From positions 1,860,001 through 1,924,000 of the forward strand of contig NZ_CP014475.1 of NCBI RefSeq assembly GCF_001583415.1: DNA of 64,000 nt. The letters run 5' to 3'. Below are positions 1 to 8,026 of this stretch, piece after piece. A program made the translations under genes and the position numbers. Under the pieces are notes generated by a model. That model saw nothing but the letters and a program-made list of their open reading frames with translations. It had not been told where the DNA came from and ran no database searches. This DNA comes from Mycolicibacterium phlei (GTDB taxonomy: Bacteria; Actinomycetota; Actinomycetes; Mycobacteriales; Mycobacteriaceae). Position 1 is the stretch's first letter, and each line of letters starts with the position of its first letter.

Positions 1-247
1 ACGCGTCGAGATCGCGCACGTCGGCCGTCGCGGTCACCATCCGGCCGCCGGCCTTCTCGACCAGCGCCGCGGTATCGGCCAGATCCGCCTCCGACGGACC
101 GGGATAGCCCGCGGCGTCGATGTCGGCGCACACGTCGATCCCGATGATGTCGGCGCCCTCCTCGGCCAGCCGCACCGCGTGTTCGCGACCCTGACCCCGC
201 GCCGTCCCCGTGATGAACGCGACCTTGCCGGCCACCCTGCCTGCCAT
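1..247 (-). CDS. SDR family oxidoreductase, mycofactocin-coupled type (N-terminal part only)
   Basis: NAD-dependent short-chain dehydrogenase/reductase; only the first 82 codons are in the window and the gene continues beyond base 1. The start is ATG at 247 with a good ribosome site (gaggaggt) 4 bases upstream. The N-terminus reads MAGRVAGKVAFITGTARGQG, with the Rossmann TGxxxGxG motif as TGTARGQG, followed by HAVRLAEEGADIIGID. This TARGQGRxHAxRLAxEGADII signature and an insert after the second beta strand are typical of the mycobacterial SDR subfamily whose nicotinamide cofactor is not exchangeable and which is linked to mycofactocin. The assignment to that subfamily is from family knowledge; substrate cannot be told. 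The catalytic Ser-Tyr-Lys lies outside the window. Confidence 0.9.
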   Translation of the reverse strand, partial: MAGRVAGKVAFITGTARGQGREHAVRLAEEGADIIGIDVCADIDAAGYPGPSEADLADTAALVEKAGGRMVTATADVRDLDA

Positions 248-260
248 TGCCACCTCCTCG

Positions 261-292
261 ACCGTCACACGGTAGCCGCAAACGGTAACCGT
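261..292. promoter_or_regulatory. Repeated ACGGT/ACCGT elements between SDR and stress-protein genes
   Basis: The 98-base divergent gap holds ACCGT-CAC-ACGGT (261-273) and ACGGT-A-ACCGT (282-292). On the minus strand this also appears as two near-identical 10-mers, CGGTTACCGT and CGGCTACCGT, three bases apart. The symmetry and the position just upstream of the SDR ribosome site fit an operator, but the regulator is unknown. Confidence 0.35.
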
Positions 293-345
293 AAAAAGGA
301 CTTCGGACTCTCGCCCACGCATCCGCGTCTGGTAATCCTGTTCGG

Positions 346-1158
346 GTGTCCAACTCACCCGGCGTCGTGGCCGGTATCGACGGCTCGCCGGCAGCGCGGG
401 TGGCTGTGGACTGGGCGGCGCGCGAGGCCGCGCTGCGGGAATGTCCGCTGACGATCGTGCACGTCGCGCACTGGAGTTCGGGTGCGGATGCGGCCGTCGC
501 GGACGCGGTGGCCACAGCGGAACACGCCGCCGGGCGCAAGCAGGTCAAGATCATGACCGAGATCCTGGAGCCGCCGGTGGTTCCGGCGCTGATCGAGGTC
601 TCCCGCGACGCAGGCATGCTCGTCGTCGGCCGCCGCGGCCTGGGCCGGGTCGGGCGGCGGCTGCTGGGTTCGGTGAGTTCGGGGCTGGTGCGCGACGCGA
701 TGTGCCCGGTCGCGGTGATCCACGACGAGGACCCGCTCATGGAGCACCCGGAAACCGCGCCGGTCGTGGTCGGCATCGACGGCTCGGCGCTCTCCGACGC
801 GGCCACCGCCATCGCGTTCGACGGGGCCGAACGCCGGGGCGTCCTGCTGGTGGCGGTCCACGCATGGGGTGCCGGGCGCAGCGGTGAGCTGCGGGAGAGT
901 TGGCCCGAGGCGCAGCGTGCCGCCACCGGCCTGCTCAACGGCCGTCTGGCGCAGTTCCAGCAGCGTCATCCGGGCGTGCGGGTGCGCCGGGTGGTCGTGA
1001 TGGGCGATCCCGCACCGGAACTCGTCCGCCAGTCGGAGACCGCGCAGCTGACCGTCGTCGGTAGCCGCGGTCGCGGCCGGACGCAGGCGCCGCTCGGTTC
1101 GGTCAGCGAGGCGGTGGTGGAGGCGGCCCGGATGCCGGTGCTGGTGGTCCGGGGCTGA
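346..1158 (+). CDS. Universal stress protein, tandem UspA domains
   Basis: 270-residue soluble protein made of two UspA domains (about residues 1-135 and 140-270). Both carry the ATP-binding G-x2-G-x9-G-S loop: GRRGLGRVGRRLLGSVS in the first and GSRGRGRTQAPLGSVS in the second; each domain starts with a GIDGS motif (Asp that contacts ATP). The family binds ATP and is induced in stress or hypoxia; many mycobacterial members belong to the DosR regulon. The start is GTG at 346; the ribosome site is weak. It lies divergent from the SDR gene and 64 bases before a PNPOx-like gene. Confidence 0.9.
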   Translation: MSNSPGVVAGIDGSPAARVAVDWAAREAALRECPLTIVHVAHWSSGADAAVADAVATAEHAAGRKQVKIMTEILEPPVVPALIEVSRDAGMLVVGRRGLGRVGRRLLGSVSSGLVRDAMCPVAVIHDEDPLMEHPETAPVVVGIDGSALSDAATAIAFDGAERRGVLLVAVHAWGAGRSGELRESWPEAQRAATGLLNGRLAQFQQRHPGVRVRRVVVMGDPAPELVRQSETAQLTVVGSRGRGRTQAPLGSVSEAVVEAARMPVLVVRG

Positions 1159-1173
1159 GGTACCACGGCGCCG

Positions 1174-1187
1174 GGGTCTTTCGTCAC
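1174..1187. promoter_or_regulatory. DosR-like box upstream of the PNPOx-like gene
   Basis: GGGTCTTTCGTCAC matches 12 of 14 positions of the core of the DosR (DevR) site as I recall it (GGGACTTTNGTCCC). It sits 35 bases before the ATG of the next gene. A weaker 10/14 match lies at 297-310 before the stress-protein gene. Both gene types are common in mycobacterial DosR regulons, so the site is plausible but was scored by eye. Confidence 0.4.
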
Positions 1188-1222
1188 TATCCGGCGACGG
1201 TGTACCGCCTTAGGGTGACGGT

Positions 1223-1627
1223 ATGACGACCGAGAACCAGCCCGTCACCATCCTGCCGGTCAGCGAATGCTGGGAACTGCTGTCCAGCGTGAAACTCGGC
1301 CGGCTGGTGACCGCCGTCGACGGCCAGCCCGAGGTGTTCCCGGTGAACTTCGCGGTGCAGAACCGCACCATCCTGTTCCGCACCGCCGAGGGCACCAAGC
1401 TGGTCAGCGCGATGATCAACAACAACGTGCTCTTCGAGGCCGACGACTACAACAGCACCGAGGGCTGGAGCGTCATCGTCAAGGGCAGCGCACGCTCGCT
1501 GCGCACCGACGAGGAGATCGCCGAAGCCGAACGCGCGGAACTGCTTCCGTGGGTCGGCACTCCGAAGAACCACTACGTCCGGATCAAACCGCTCAACATC
1601 ACGGGCCGCCGGTTCCGGTTCGGCTAG
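1223..1627 (+). CDS. Pyridoxamine 5'-phosphate oxidase-like flavin-binding protein
   Basis: 134-residue split-barrel protein of the PNPOx-like (NimA/HugZ-type) group. The pattern ECWELLSSVKLGRLVTA, then PEVFPVNFAV and TILFRTAEGTKL, is the usual cofactor-binding core of small FMN- or F420-binding barrel proteins. Such proteins act in the cytoplasm as small reductases or as flavin binders; the substrate is not predictable. ATG at 1223. The DosR-like box upstream and the neighbouring Usp gene suggest a dormancy or low-oxygen role, which is inference. Confidence 0.85.
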   Translation: MTTENQPVTILPVSECWELLSSVKLGRLVTAVDGQPEVFPVNFAVQNRTILFRTAEGTKLVSAMINNNVLFEADDYNSTEGWSVIVKGSARSLRTDEEIAEAERAELLPWVGTPKNHYVRIKPLNITGRRFRFG

Positions 1628-1896
1628 GCGGGGTGGCGGTCGAGGAACGCCACCACCGCGTCGGCGAACACATCGTTGCGGTCCCCGGCCACCATGTGCC
1701 CGGCGCCGCCGACGTCGACGAACTCGACGGCCGGAAACCGTTGCAGGAACTCCTGTGCGCGGTCCTCGGTGACCAGATCGCTCATCTGGCCGCGCACCAG
1801 CAGTATCGGCACCCCGTCGCGCAGGATCGCGGCCACCGCCCGGTGCATCCGGTCGGCCACGATGCCCACCGCGTCGTCGGCGGTGACGCGAAACAC
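1624..1896 (-). pseudogene. Alpha/beta hydrolase, C-terminal remnant
   Basis: A 90-codon frame (GTG at 1896) matches only the C-terminal quarter of alpha/beta hydrolases: VPILLVRGQMSDLVT strand with the acidic residue, then AGHMVAGDRND with the catalytic His, then a terminal helix. The nucleophile elbow and the first 200 or so residues are absent; the adjoining upstream sequence belongs to a TetR gene. It overlaps the end of the PNPOx gene by 4 bases. I read it as an N-terminally truncated remnant left after a rearrangement; a functional 90-aa product is unlikely. Confidence 0.6.
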
Positions 1897-1904
1897 GCGG
1901 GCTG

Positions 1905-2477
1905 TCAACGGATCAGCCCCCGCAACACCGTCGTGGTGATGGTCTCGGCCCGCTCCGGCCGGAACCGGCGGCCCTCGTTGAGGATCGCGTGCACGATGCC
2001 GCCGACGATCGCGTCGGCGGCCGCCCCCGCGGTGCTCTCGTCGAGACCGGCCTCGGTCAGGCGCACCGCCACGCCGCGGTGCAGGGGCACGCTGAACGCC
2101 TCGTACATCCTGGCCTTGGTGTCCTCGTGCTCGAGGCCGGCGACGGTGAGCACGCGCAGCATGGCGTTGCCGCGGGCGGTGGTCAGGGTGGTCGCCAGCC
2201 TGGTCGTCCACCGCACGAGATCGGCGACCGGGTCGTCGGAGTGGGGGACCGGCCGCAGGATCCTGTCGGCGTCCTCGAGCACGACGTCGGCGACGAGGGC
2301 GGGCCTGCTGGGCCACCAGCGGTAGATCGTCTGCTTGCCGACCCCCGCGCGGGCGGCGACCGCCTCGATGCTCAGCCCGTCGAATCCCCGTTCCAGCAGC
2401 AGTTCCCGGGTGGCGGTGACGATCGCCGTCCGGGACCGCTCACTGCGCCTGCGGGGCGTCTTCGCCTCGGTGGCCAT
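1905..2477 (-). CDS. TetR family transcriptional regulator
   Basis: 190-residue repressor. The N-terminal helix-turn-helix (about residues 10-55) reads [19 protein letters not shown], then [19 protein letters not shown], the standard TetR recognition helix. The C-terminal part is an all-helical ligand domain (TetR_C type with conserved GL/RxFxxE-like helices). Start chosen at ATG 2477 ([15 protein letters not shown]) because the longer frame only adds an unlikely Cys/Arg-rich tail. It is divergent from an SDR/FadE/thiolase/DUF35 operon, and a palindrome lies directly before that operon, so it probably represses it and responds to an acyl-CoA or related ligand. Confidence 0.9.
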   Translation of the reverse strand: MATEAKTPRRRSERSRTAIVTATRELLLERGFDGLSIEAVAARAGVGKQTIYRWWPSRPALVADVVLEDADRILRPVPHSDDPVADLVRWTTRLATTLTTARGNAMLRVLTVAGLEHEDTKARMYEAFSVPLHRGVAVRLTEAGLDESTAGAAADAIVGGIVHAILNEGRRFRPERAETITTTVLRGLIR

Positions 2478-2553
2478 CGCCTGACTCCGTGCACTTCGGG
2501 GGATTCGGGGACCGTCTTTACAGATCCTGACAGGGCACCATACTCTTGGCAAG

Positions 2554-2572
2554 ACGAGACGTTGCGTCTCGT
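2554..2572. promoter_or_regulatory. 19-bp palindromic operator of the 2.6-7.4 kb operon
   Basis: ACGAGACG-TTG-CGTCTCGT is a perfect inverted repeat with 8-base arms. It sits 12 bases before the GTG start of the SDR gene and 77 bases before the TetR start. A plausible promoter, TTTACA (2517-2522) and TACTCT (2541-2546), lies just upstream, so a bound repressor would block the start of transcription. The cognate protein is most likely the divergent TetR. Confidence 0.75.
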
Positions 2573-2584
2573 TAAGGAGAGGGA

Positions 2585-3592
2585 GTGGTGAACAAGCTCG
2601 TCATCGGCGCCAGCGGGTTTCTGGGCTCGCACGTCACCAGGCAGTTGGCCGCCCGCGGCGACGACGTGCGCGTGCTGCTGCGGCCGACCAGTTCCACCCG
2701 CGGCATCGACGGGCTCGACGTCGACATCCGGCGGGGCGACGTCTTCGATCCCGACTGCCTGCGCGAGGCGATGCGCGGCTGCGACGTCGTCTACTACTGC
2801 GTCGTCGACGCCAGGCCCTGGCTGCTCGACCCCACACCGCTGTGGCGCACCAACGTCGACGGGCTGCGCACCGTCCTCGACGTCGCGGCGACCGCCGACC
2901 TGCACCGCTTCGTGTTCACCAGCACCATCGGCACGATCGGTCGGCGCACCGACGCGCCGGCCGACGAGACCACCGCGCACAACTGGCTCGACATCGGCGG
3001 CGACTACATCCGCAGCCGGGTGGCGGCCGAGGAGATGGTGTTGCGCTACAGCGCCGAGAAGGGCCTGCCCGCGGTCGCGATGTGCGTGGCCAACACCTAC
3101 GGGCCGGGGGACTGGCTGCCCACCCCGCACGGCGGGCTGTTGGCCGCCGCGGTGCGCGGCAAGATGCCGTTCTACATCGACGGCTACGAGTCCGAGACCG
3201 TCGGCATCGAGGACGCCGCCCGCGCGCTGCTGCTCGCCGGCGAGCGCGGCCGGGTGGGGGAACGCTACATCGTCTCGGAACGCTGGATGAGCTCACGGGA
3301 GATCTTCGAGACCGGCTGCGCGGCAGTCGGAGTCGAACCACCGCAGCGCCGGGTTCCGATCCGGCTGATGGCCGCCGCCAGCTACCCGAGCAGCTGGGTG
3401 GCGCGGCTGCGCGGCCGCGAGACCAAGCTGACCCCGCTCAACATCCGTCTGATGCACATCATGTCGCCGCTGGACCACTCCAAGGCGGTGCGGGAGCTCG
3501 GATGGCAGCCCGCGCCCACTCCGGACGCGGTCGCCGCGGCGGCCCGCTTCTTCGTCGAGGTTGCCGACAAGACACGGAAGGTGGCGCGATGA
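2585..3592 (+). CDS. NAD-dependent epimerase/dehydratase (extended SDR)
   Basis: 335-residue cytoplasmic oxidoreductase. The Rossmann motif [10 protein letters not shown] is at residues 8-17. Acidic residues after the second strand are replaced by RPTSS, which suggests NADP rather than NAD. The family Tyr-x3-Lys region is seen as [11 protein letters not shown], in which the usual Lys is Arg or Val, so catalysis may be altered. It resembles dihydroflavonol reductase or 3-beta-HSD-like mycobacterial proteins. Start is GTG at 2585 behind aaggagaggga. It is the first gene of an operon with a 4-base overlap (ATGA) into the acyl-CoA dehydrogenase, which suggests oxidation or reduction of a lipid or steroid side chain. 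Confidence 0.85.
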   Translation: MVNKLVIGASGFLGSHVTRQLAARGDDVRVLLRPTSSTRGIDGLDVDIRRGDVFDPDCLREAMRGCDVVYYCVVDARPWLLDPTPLWRTNVDGLRTVLDVAATADLHRFVFTSTIGTIGRRTDAPADETTAHNWLDIGGDYIRSRVAAEEMVLRYSAEKGLPAVAMCVANTYGPGDWLPTPHGGLLAAAVRGKMPFYIDGYESETVGIEDAARALLLAGERGRVGERYIVSERWMSSREIFETGCAAVGVEPPQRRVPIRLMAAASYPSSWVARLRGRETKLTPLNIRLMHIMSPLDHSKAVRELGWQPAPTPDAVAAAARFFVEVADKTRKVAR

Positions 3593-5772
3593 CGCTGGCG
3601 CTGACCGCCGAACAGCGCGAACTCACCGACGCCGTCGCCGCGTTCGCCGCGCGACGGGCACCGCTGTCGGCCACCCGCGAGGGATTCGCCGACATCGCCA
3701 AGGGTCGGCTGCCGTCGTGGTGGGATGAGTTCGCCGCCACCGGATTTCCGGTCGTCCACCTGCCGGAGTCCTGCGGCGGCCAGGGTGGCACCATGGCCGA
3801 CGCCGCCTGTGTGCTGGAGGCCGCGGGCCGGGCCGGGCTACCCGGACCGCTGCTGCCGACGATGACGGCGGGCGCGGTGGCGCTGCTCGCCGACGAGGCG
3901 TCGGCGCTGCTGCACCGGCTGGCCGGCGGCGCACCCGCCGCGGTGGTGCTGCCGCCCGCCGGCGAGTTCTCCACGCGCCGCGACGGCGACCGCTGGCTGA
4001 TCACCGGGACCTCCGATCTGGTCTCCGGAATCGGTTCGGCCGCGGTCATTCTCCTTGGTACACCGCAGGTGTGGGCGGTCGTCGACCCCGCGCACCCGGC
4101 GGTCACGCTCGACCCGGTCGACGGCACCGACCTGCTCACCGACGTCGGCCGGCTGCGGCTCGCCGACTATCCCGTCGAACCCGCAGACATGCTCACCGGG
4201 ATCGACCCCGAACGCGCCGAGTATCTCGCCGTGGCGCTGACCGCGGGCATGGCCACAGGCATCGCGGGGTGGTGTGTGCAGGCCGCCACCGAACACCTGC
4301 GCACCCGCGAACAGTTCGGCACGGTGATCGGCACCTTCCAGGCCCTGCAGCACAGCGCCGCGATGCTGCTGGTCAACACCGAGCTCGCTGCCGCGGCCAC
4401 CTGGGACGCGGTGCGCGCGGCGGGCGAGCCGATCGAGCAGCACCGCATCGCCGCCGCAGGCGCGGCGCTGACCGCGGTGGCGAGCTGCCCGGACCTGGTA
4501 CTCGACACGCTGACCCTGTTCGGCGCCATCGGCTTCACCTGGGAACACGACGTGCACCTGCACTGGCGGCGCGCCACCAGCCTGGCCGCGTCCATCGGTG
4601 CGCGCACCCGCTGGGCCCGGCTGCTCGGGCGGACCACCGCCACCTGCCAGCGCGACTTCGCCGTCGATCTCGGCGACGCCCAGGCCGAGTTCCGGGCCTG
4701 GGTCGCCGAAACCCTGGATGCCGCACTGACATTGCGCAACGACGGGCCCGGACGTGAGGGCGACCAGGAACACTTCGCCACCGGGCCGCAGCGCACCCTG
4801 CTCGCCGAGGCCCGCCTGATCGCCCCGCACTGGGCGCCGCCGTGGGGGCTGGGCGCCGACCCGCTGCAGCAGCTGATCATCAACGAGGAGTTCGCCCGGC
4901 GACCGGAGCTGGTGCGGCCGTCGCTCGGCATCTCCGAATGGATCCTGCCGTCGGTGATCCGCGCGGGCTCACCGGAACTGCAGCAGCGGTTGATCCCACC
5001 CACCCAGCGCGGCGAACTCGGCTGGTGTCAACTGTTCAGCGAGCCCGGCGCCGGCTCGGACCTGGCCGCGCTGACGACACGCGCCGTCAAGGTCGACGAC
5101 GGCTGGCGCATCACCGGGCACAAGATCTGGACCTCGTGCGCACACCGCGCCGACTACGGGGCGCTGCTGGCCCGCACCGACCCGGACGCCCCCAAACACC
5201 GCGGCATCGGCTACTTCATCGTCGACATGAGCGCCGACGGCATCGAGGTGCAGCCGATCAGACAGGCCAGCGGCGACGCGGATTTCAACGAGGTCTTCCT
5301 CACCGACGTGTTCGTGCCCGACGAGATGCTGCTCGGCGGCCCCACCGACGGCTGGTCGCTGGCCATCGCGACGATGGCCGAGGAGCGTTCCGCCATCAGC
5401 GGCTACGTCCAGAACGACCGCGCCGCGCCGCTGCGGCCCGCCGCCCGCCGCGACGAGGACGCCCAGCGCGAGCTCGGCGAGCTCGACGCCTACGCCAACG
5501 CGATCAAGGCGCTCGGCGTGCGCGAGACGATTCGGCTGCTCGACGGCCAGCCCTCGGGACCGGCGTCGAGCATCGCCAAGGTCGCGATGAACGTGCTGCT
5601 GCGCCGCACCTTCGCCGCCACCGTCGGCGCCGCGGGCAGCGCCGCCATGGCGGGCGACACCGACGTGGTGCAGTCGTACCTGCGGGTGCCCGCGGAACTG
5701 ATCGGCGGCGGCACCAAGGAGATTCAGCTCAACATCATCGCGCAGATGATTCTCGGCCTTCCCCGCAGATAG
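3589..5772 (+). CDS. Two-domain acyl-CoA dehydrogenase, FadE34-like
   Basis: 727 residues consisting of two fused ACAD modules (about 1-370 and 375-727), twice the length of ordinary FadE proteins; M. tuberculosis FadE34 has this architecture. The C-terminal module carries the FAD-contact motifs LFSEPGAGSD and ITGHKIWTS. The N-terminal module has REQFGTVIGTFQALQH and FGAIGFTWEHDVHLHWRR. At the place of the catalytic Glu loop (YEGTSE-type in MCAD) the C-terminal half reads IGGGTKEIQ, so the catalytic base may be supplied by the other half. The protein would dehydrogenate an acyl-CoA, perhaps a bulky or steroid-type one. Start ATG 3589 overlaps the SDR stop. Confidence 0.88.
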   Translation: MTLALTAEQRELTDAVAAFAARRAPLSATREGFADIAKGRLPSWWDEFAATGFPVVHLPESCGGQGGTMADAACVLEAAGRAGLPGPLLPTMTAGAVALLADEASALLHRLAGGAPAAVVLPPAGEFSTRRDGDRWLITGTSDLVSGIGSAAVILLGTPQVWAVVDPAHPAVTLDPVDGTDLLTDVGRLRLADYPVEPADMLTGIDPERAEYLAVALTAGMATGIAGWCVQAATEHLRTREQFGTVIGTFQALQHSAAMLLVNTELAAAATWDAVRAAGEPIEQHRIAAAGAALTAVASCPDLVLDTLTLFGAIGFTWEHDVHLHWRRATSLAASIGARTRWARLLGRTTATCQRDFAVDLGDAQAEFRAWVAETLDAALTLRNDGPGREGDQEHFATGPQRTLLAEARLIAPHWAPPWGLGADPLQQLIINEEFARRPELVRPSLGISEWILPSVIRAGSPELQQRLIPPTQRGELGWCQLFSEPGAGSDLAALTTRAVKVDDGWRITGHKIWTSCAHRADYGALLARTDPDAPKHRGIGYFIVDMSADGIEVQPIRQASGDADFNEVFLTDVFVPDEMLLGGPTDGWSLAIATMAEERSAISGYVQNDRAAPLRPAARRDEDAQRELGELDAYANAIKALGVRETIRLLDGQPSGPASSIAKVAMNVLLRRTFAATVGAAGSAAMAGDTDVVQSYLRVPAELIGGGTKEIQLNIIAQMILGLPRR

Positions 5773-5786
5773 CGAGAGGACAGTAC

Positions 5787-6995
5787 ATGGGATTACGTGG
5801 TGACGCCGCCATCGTCGGCTACGTCGAACTGCCACCGGAACGGTTGAACAAGGCCGCCCCGGCGCCGTTCATCCTCGAACAGTGGGCCGACCTGGCGGCC
5901 GCCGCGCTGGAGGACGCCGGCCTGTCCGGGCAGTCGGTCAACGGGATCGTCACCTCGCACCTGGCCGAGTCGGAGATCTTCGTACCCTCCACCATCGCCG
6001 AATACCTTGGTGTGCCTGCGAACTTCGCCGAACTCGTCGACCTCGGCGGGGCCAGCGCCGCCGCCATGGTGTGGCGCGCGGCCGCGGCGATCGAGCTCGG
6101 CCTGTGTGACGTGGTGGTGTGCGCGCTGCCCGCCCGCTACATCACCCCGATGTCGGAGAAGAAGCCCCCACGCCTGTCCGACGCGGTGTTCTTCGGGTCG
6201 TCGAGCAACCAGTTCGGTTCCCCGCAGGCAGAATTCGAGATCCCCTACGGCAACCTCGGGCAGAACGGCCCCTACGGTCAGGTAGCCACCCGCTACGGCG
6301 CGGTGTACGGCTACGACGAGCGGGCGATGGCCAAGATCGTCGTCGACCAGCGGTTCAACGCCAACCACACCGAGGGCGCGATCTGGAAGGACAAGCCGCT
6401 GACCGTCGAGGATGTGCTGGCCAGCCCGGTGATCGCCGATCCGCTGCACATGCTCGAGATCGTGATGCCCTGTGTCGGCGGCGCGGCCGTCGTCGTCGCC
6501 AGCGCCGAGGCGGCCCGGCGCACCCGTCACCGCCCGGTCTGGATCAAGGGCTTCGGTGAGCACGTGCCGTTCAAAACCCCGACGTATGCGGCCGACCTGC
6601 TGCACACCCCGATGGCCGAGGCCGCGGACAAGGCGTTCGGCATGACCGAGCTGACCCGCTCCGACATGGACATGGTGTCGATCTACGACTGCTACACGAT
6701 CACCGTGCTGCTGTCGCTGGAGGACGCCGGCTTCTGCGAGAAGGGCAAGGGCATGCAGTTCGTCGCCGACCACGACCTGACCTTCCGTGGCGACTTCCCG
6801 CTCAACACCGCGGGCGGGCAGCTCGGTTTCGGGCAGGCGGGGCTGGCCGGCGGCATGCACCACGTCTGCGACGCCACCCGCCAGATCATGGGTCGCGCCG
6901 GTGCCGCCCAGGTGGCCGACTGCAACCGCGCGTTCGTCTCCGGCAACGGCGGCATCCTTTCCGAGCAGACCGCGCTGATCCTGGAGGGAGACTGA
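5787..6995 (+). CDS. Thiolase-like lipid-transfer protein (Ltp family)
   Basis: 402-residue thiolase-fold protein of the SCP-x thiolase/Ltp group. Visible features are the N-terminal AAIVGYVELP strand, SEIFVPSTIAEYLG, YDCYTITVLLSLEDAGF and the C-terminal GNGGILSEQTALILE. Such proteins pair with DUF35 partners; in the mycobacterial steroid pathway an Ltp2-DUF35 pair acts as a retro-aldolase that cleaves beta-hydroxyacyl-CoA rather than as a classical thiolase. ATG 5787 has gagagga upstream. It is followed after 2 bases by the DUF35 gene and preceded by the double FadE, so dehydrogenation followed by C-C cleavage is the likely sequence; the substrate is unknown. Confidence 0.85.
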   Translation: MGLRGDAAIVGYVELPPERLNKAAPAPFILEQWADLAAAALEDAGLSGQSVNGIVTSHLAESEIFVPSTIAEYLGVPANFAELVDLGGASAAAMVWRAAAAIELGLCDVVVCALPARYITPMSEKKPPRLSDAVFFGSSSNQFGSPQAEFEIPYGNLGQNGPYGQVATRYGAVYGYDERAMAKIVVDQRFNANHTEGAIWKDKPLTVEDVLASPVIADPLHMLEIVMPCVGGAAVVVASAEAARRTRHRPVWIKGFGEHVPFKTPTYAADLLHTPMAEAADKAFGMTELTRSDMDMVSIYDCYTITVLLSLEDAGFCEKGKGMQFVADHDLTFRGDFPLNTAGGQLGFGQAGLAGGMHHVCDATRQIMGRAGAAQVADCNRAFVSGNGGILSEQTALILEGD

Positions 6996-6997
6996 CC

Positions 6998-7408
6998 GTG
7001 ACCACCTTCGAACGACCGATGCCGGTCAAGACCCCGACCACCGCACCGTTCTGGGACGCGCTGGCCGAACACCGCATCGTCATCCAGTACTCGCCGTCGT
7101 CGGACGCCTACGTCTTCTACCCGCGGGTGCGCGCACCCCGGACACTTGCCGACGATCTGGAATGGCGGGAGATCTCTGGGATGGGCACGCTGTACTCGTT
7201 CACGGTGGCGCGCCGCCCGGTCAGCCCGCACTTCGCCGACGCCGTGCCGCAGCTTCTGGCCATCGTGGAATGGGATGAGGGGCCGCGGTTTTCGACCGAG
7301 CTGGTCAACGTCGACCCCGCCGACGTGCGGGTGGGGATGCGGGTCAAACCGGTGTTCTGCGACTACCCCGAACACGACGTGACGATGCTGCGCTACGAGC
7401 CCGCGTAG
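6998..7408 (+). CDS. DUF35 OB-fold protein lacking the zinc ribbon cysteines
   Basis: 136 residues. The OB-fold part is typical (GTLYSFTVARRPVS, then LVNVDPADVRVGMRVKPVF). The N-terminal rubredoxin-like segment, which in most family members carries two Cys-x2-Cys pairs, here reads IQYSPSSDAYVFYPRVRAP with no cysteine. The partner in Ltp-DUF35 aldolases uses this module to bind acyl-CoA or bridge two active sites, so metal-free function is plausible. GTG start at 6998, coupled to the preceding gene. Tail-to-tail with a TetR gene (adjacent stops). Confidence 0.88.
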   Translation: MTTFERPMPVKTPTTAPFWDALAEHRIVIQYSPSSDAYVFYPRVRAPRTLADDLEWREISGMGTLYSFTVARRPVSPHFADAVPQLLAIVEWDEGPRFSTELVNVDPADVRVGMRVKPVFCDYPEHDVTMLRYEPA

Positions 7409-8026
7409 TCAGCGTCGCCGCAGCGGCGCCAGCAGCGCCTCCAGCCCGTAGTCGAACACCGCGTCGTAGTCGGTCGGCGACTGCAGGGCCCGCACAAGGC
7501 CCTGGTCCGGCCAGTCGTCGGTCCACAGCGTGGGGTCCTCCTCGTCGTGCTTGTCCCCGCGCACTGCGGCGAACTGCATGACCGCCGAGGAGATCACGTG
7601 CACCTCGACGGCACGCAACACCAGAGCGGCGTCGGCGCCGGTGACACCCACGTCGGCGAGCTGAGCGGCCAGCGCGCGCTGTGCGGGCAGGAAAAGTCGC
7701 GGGGTGGCGTCGCGGGAGTGCGCGATGGCCAGCAGGTGCTGGCGCTCGATGAGCAACCGGCGCTGGGCGCGCGCCAGCGCGGCGATGCGGTCGACCGGGG
7801 TGTCACCGGTCATCGGCAGGTTCGCCATCTCGTCGACCAGCCGGGCGACCAGGCCGTCAAACAGCTTGTCGCGTCCGCCGACATGCCAGTAGATCGACGT
7901 CACCGCCACGCCGAGCCGCTCGGCCAGCCCGCGCATGGTGAAACGCTCGACGCCGTCGAGTTCGATCATCGCCGCGGCGGCGTCGAAGATCGCCTCCGGG
8001 GTGACCGGTTCAGGCACGGGGTTCAC
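7409..8026 (-). CDS. TetR family transcriptional regulator
   Basis: 205 residues. The helix-turn-helix is at residues 10-55: FTMRGLAERLGVAVTSIYWHVGG. The sequence before it (EAIFDAAAAMIELDGVERF) and the C-terminal helices fit the TetR_C group with TetR/AcrR-like ligand domains. GTG start at 8026. The gene is downstream of, and overlaps by 17 bases, the Rieske oxygenase gene, so they are co-transcribed. It probably binds the 17-bp palindrome at 9367-9383 and controls both the oxygenase operon and the divergent amidohydrolase. Confidence 0.88.
   Translation of the reverse strand: MNPVPEPVTPEAIFDAAAAMIELDGVERFTMRGLAERLGVAVTSIYWHVGGRDKLFDGLVARLVDEMANLPMTGDTPVDRIAALARAQRRLLIERQHLLAIAHSRDATPRLFLPAQRALAAQLADVGVTGADAALVLRAVEVHVISSAVMQFAAVRGDKHDEEDPTLWTDDWPDQGLVRALQSPTDYDAVFDYGLEALLAPLRRR

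Noticed and set aside
2842..3588. Long plus-strand extension in front of the double FadE gene
   Set aside because: It is an Arg/His-rich shadow of the SDR gene; the ATG at 3589 is coupled to the SDR stop.
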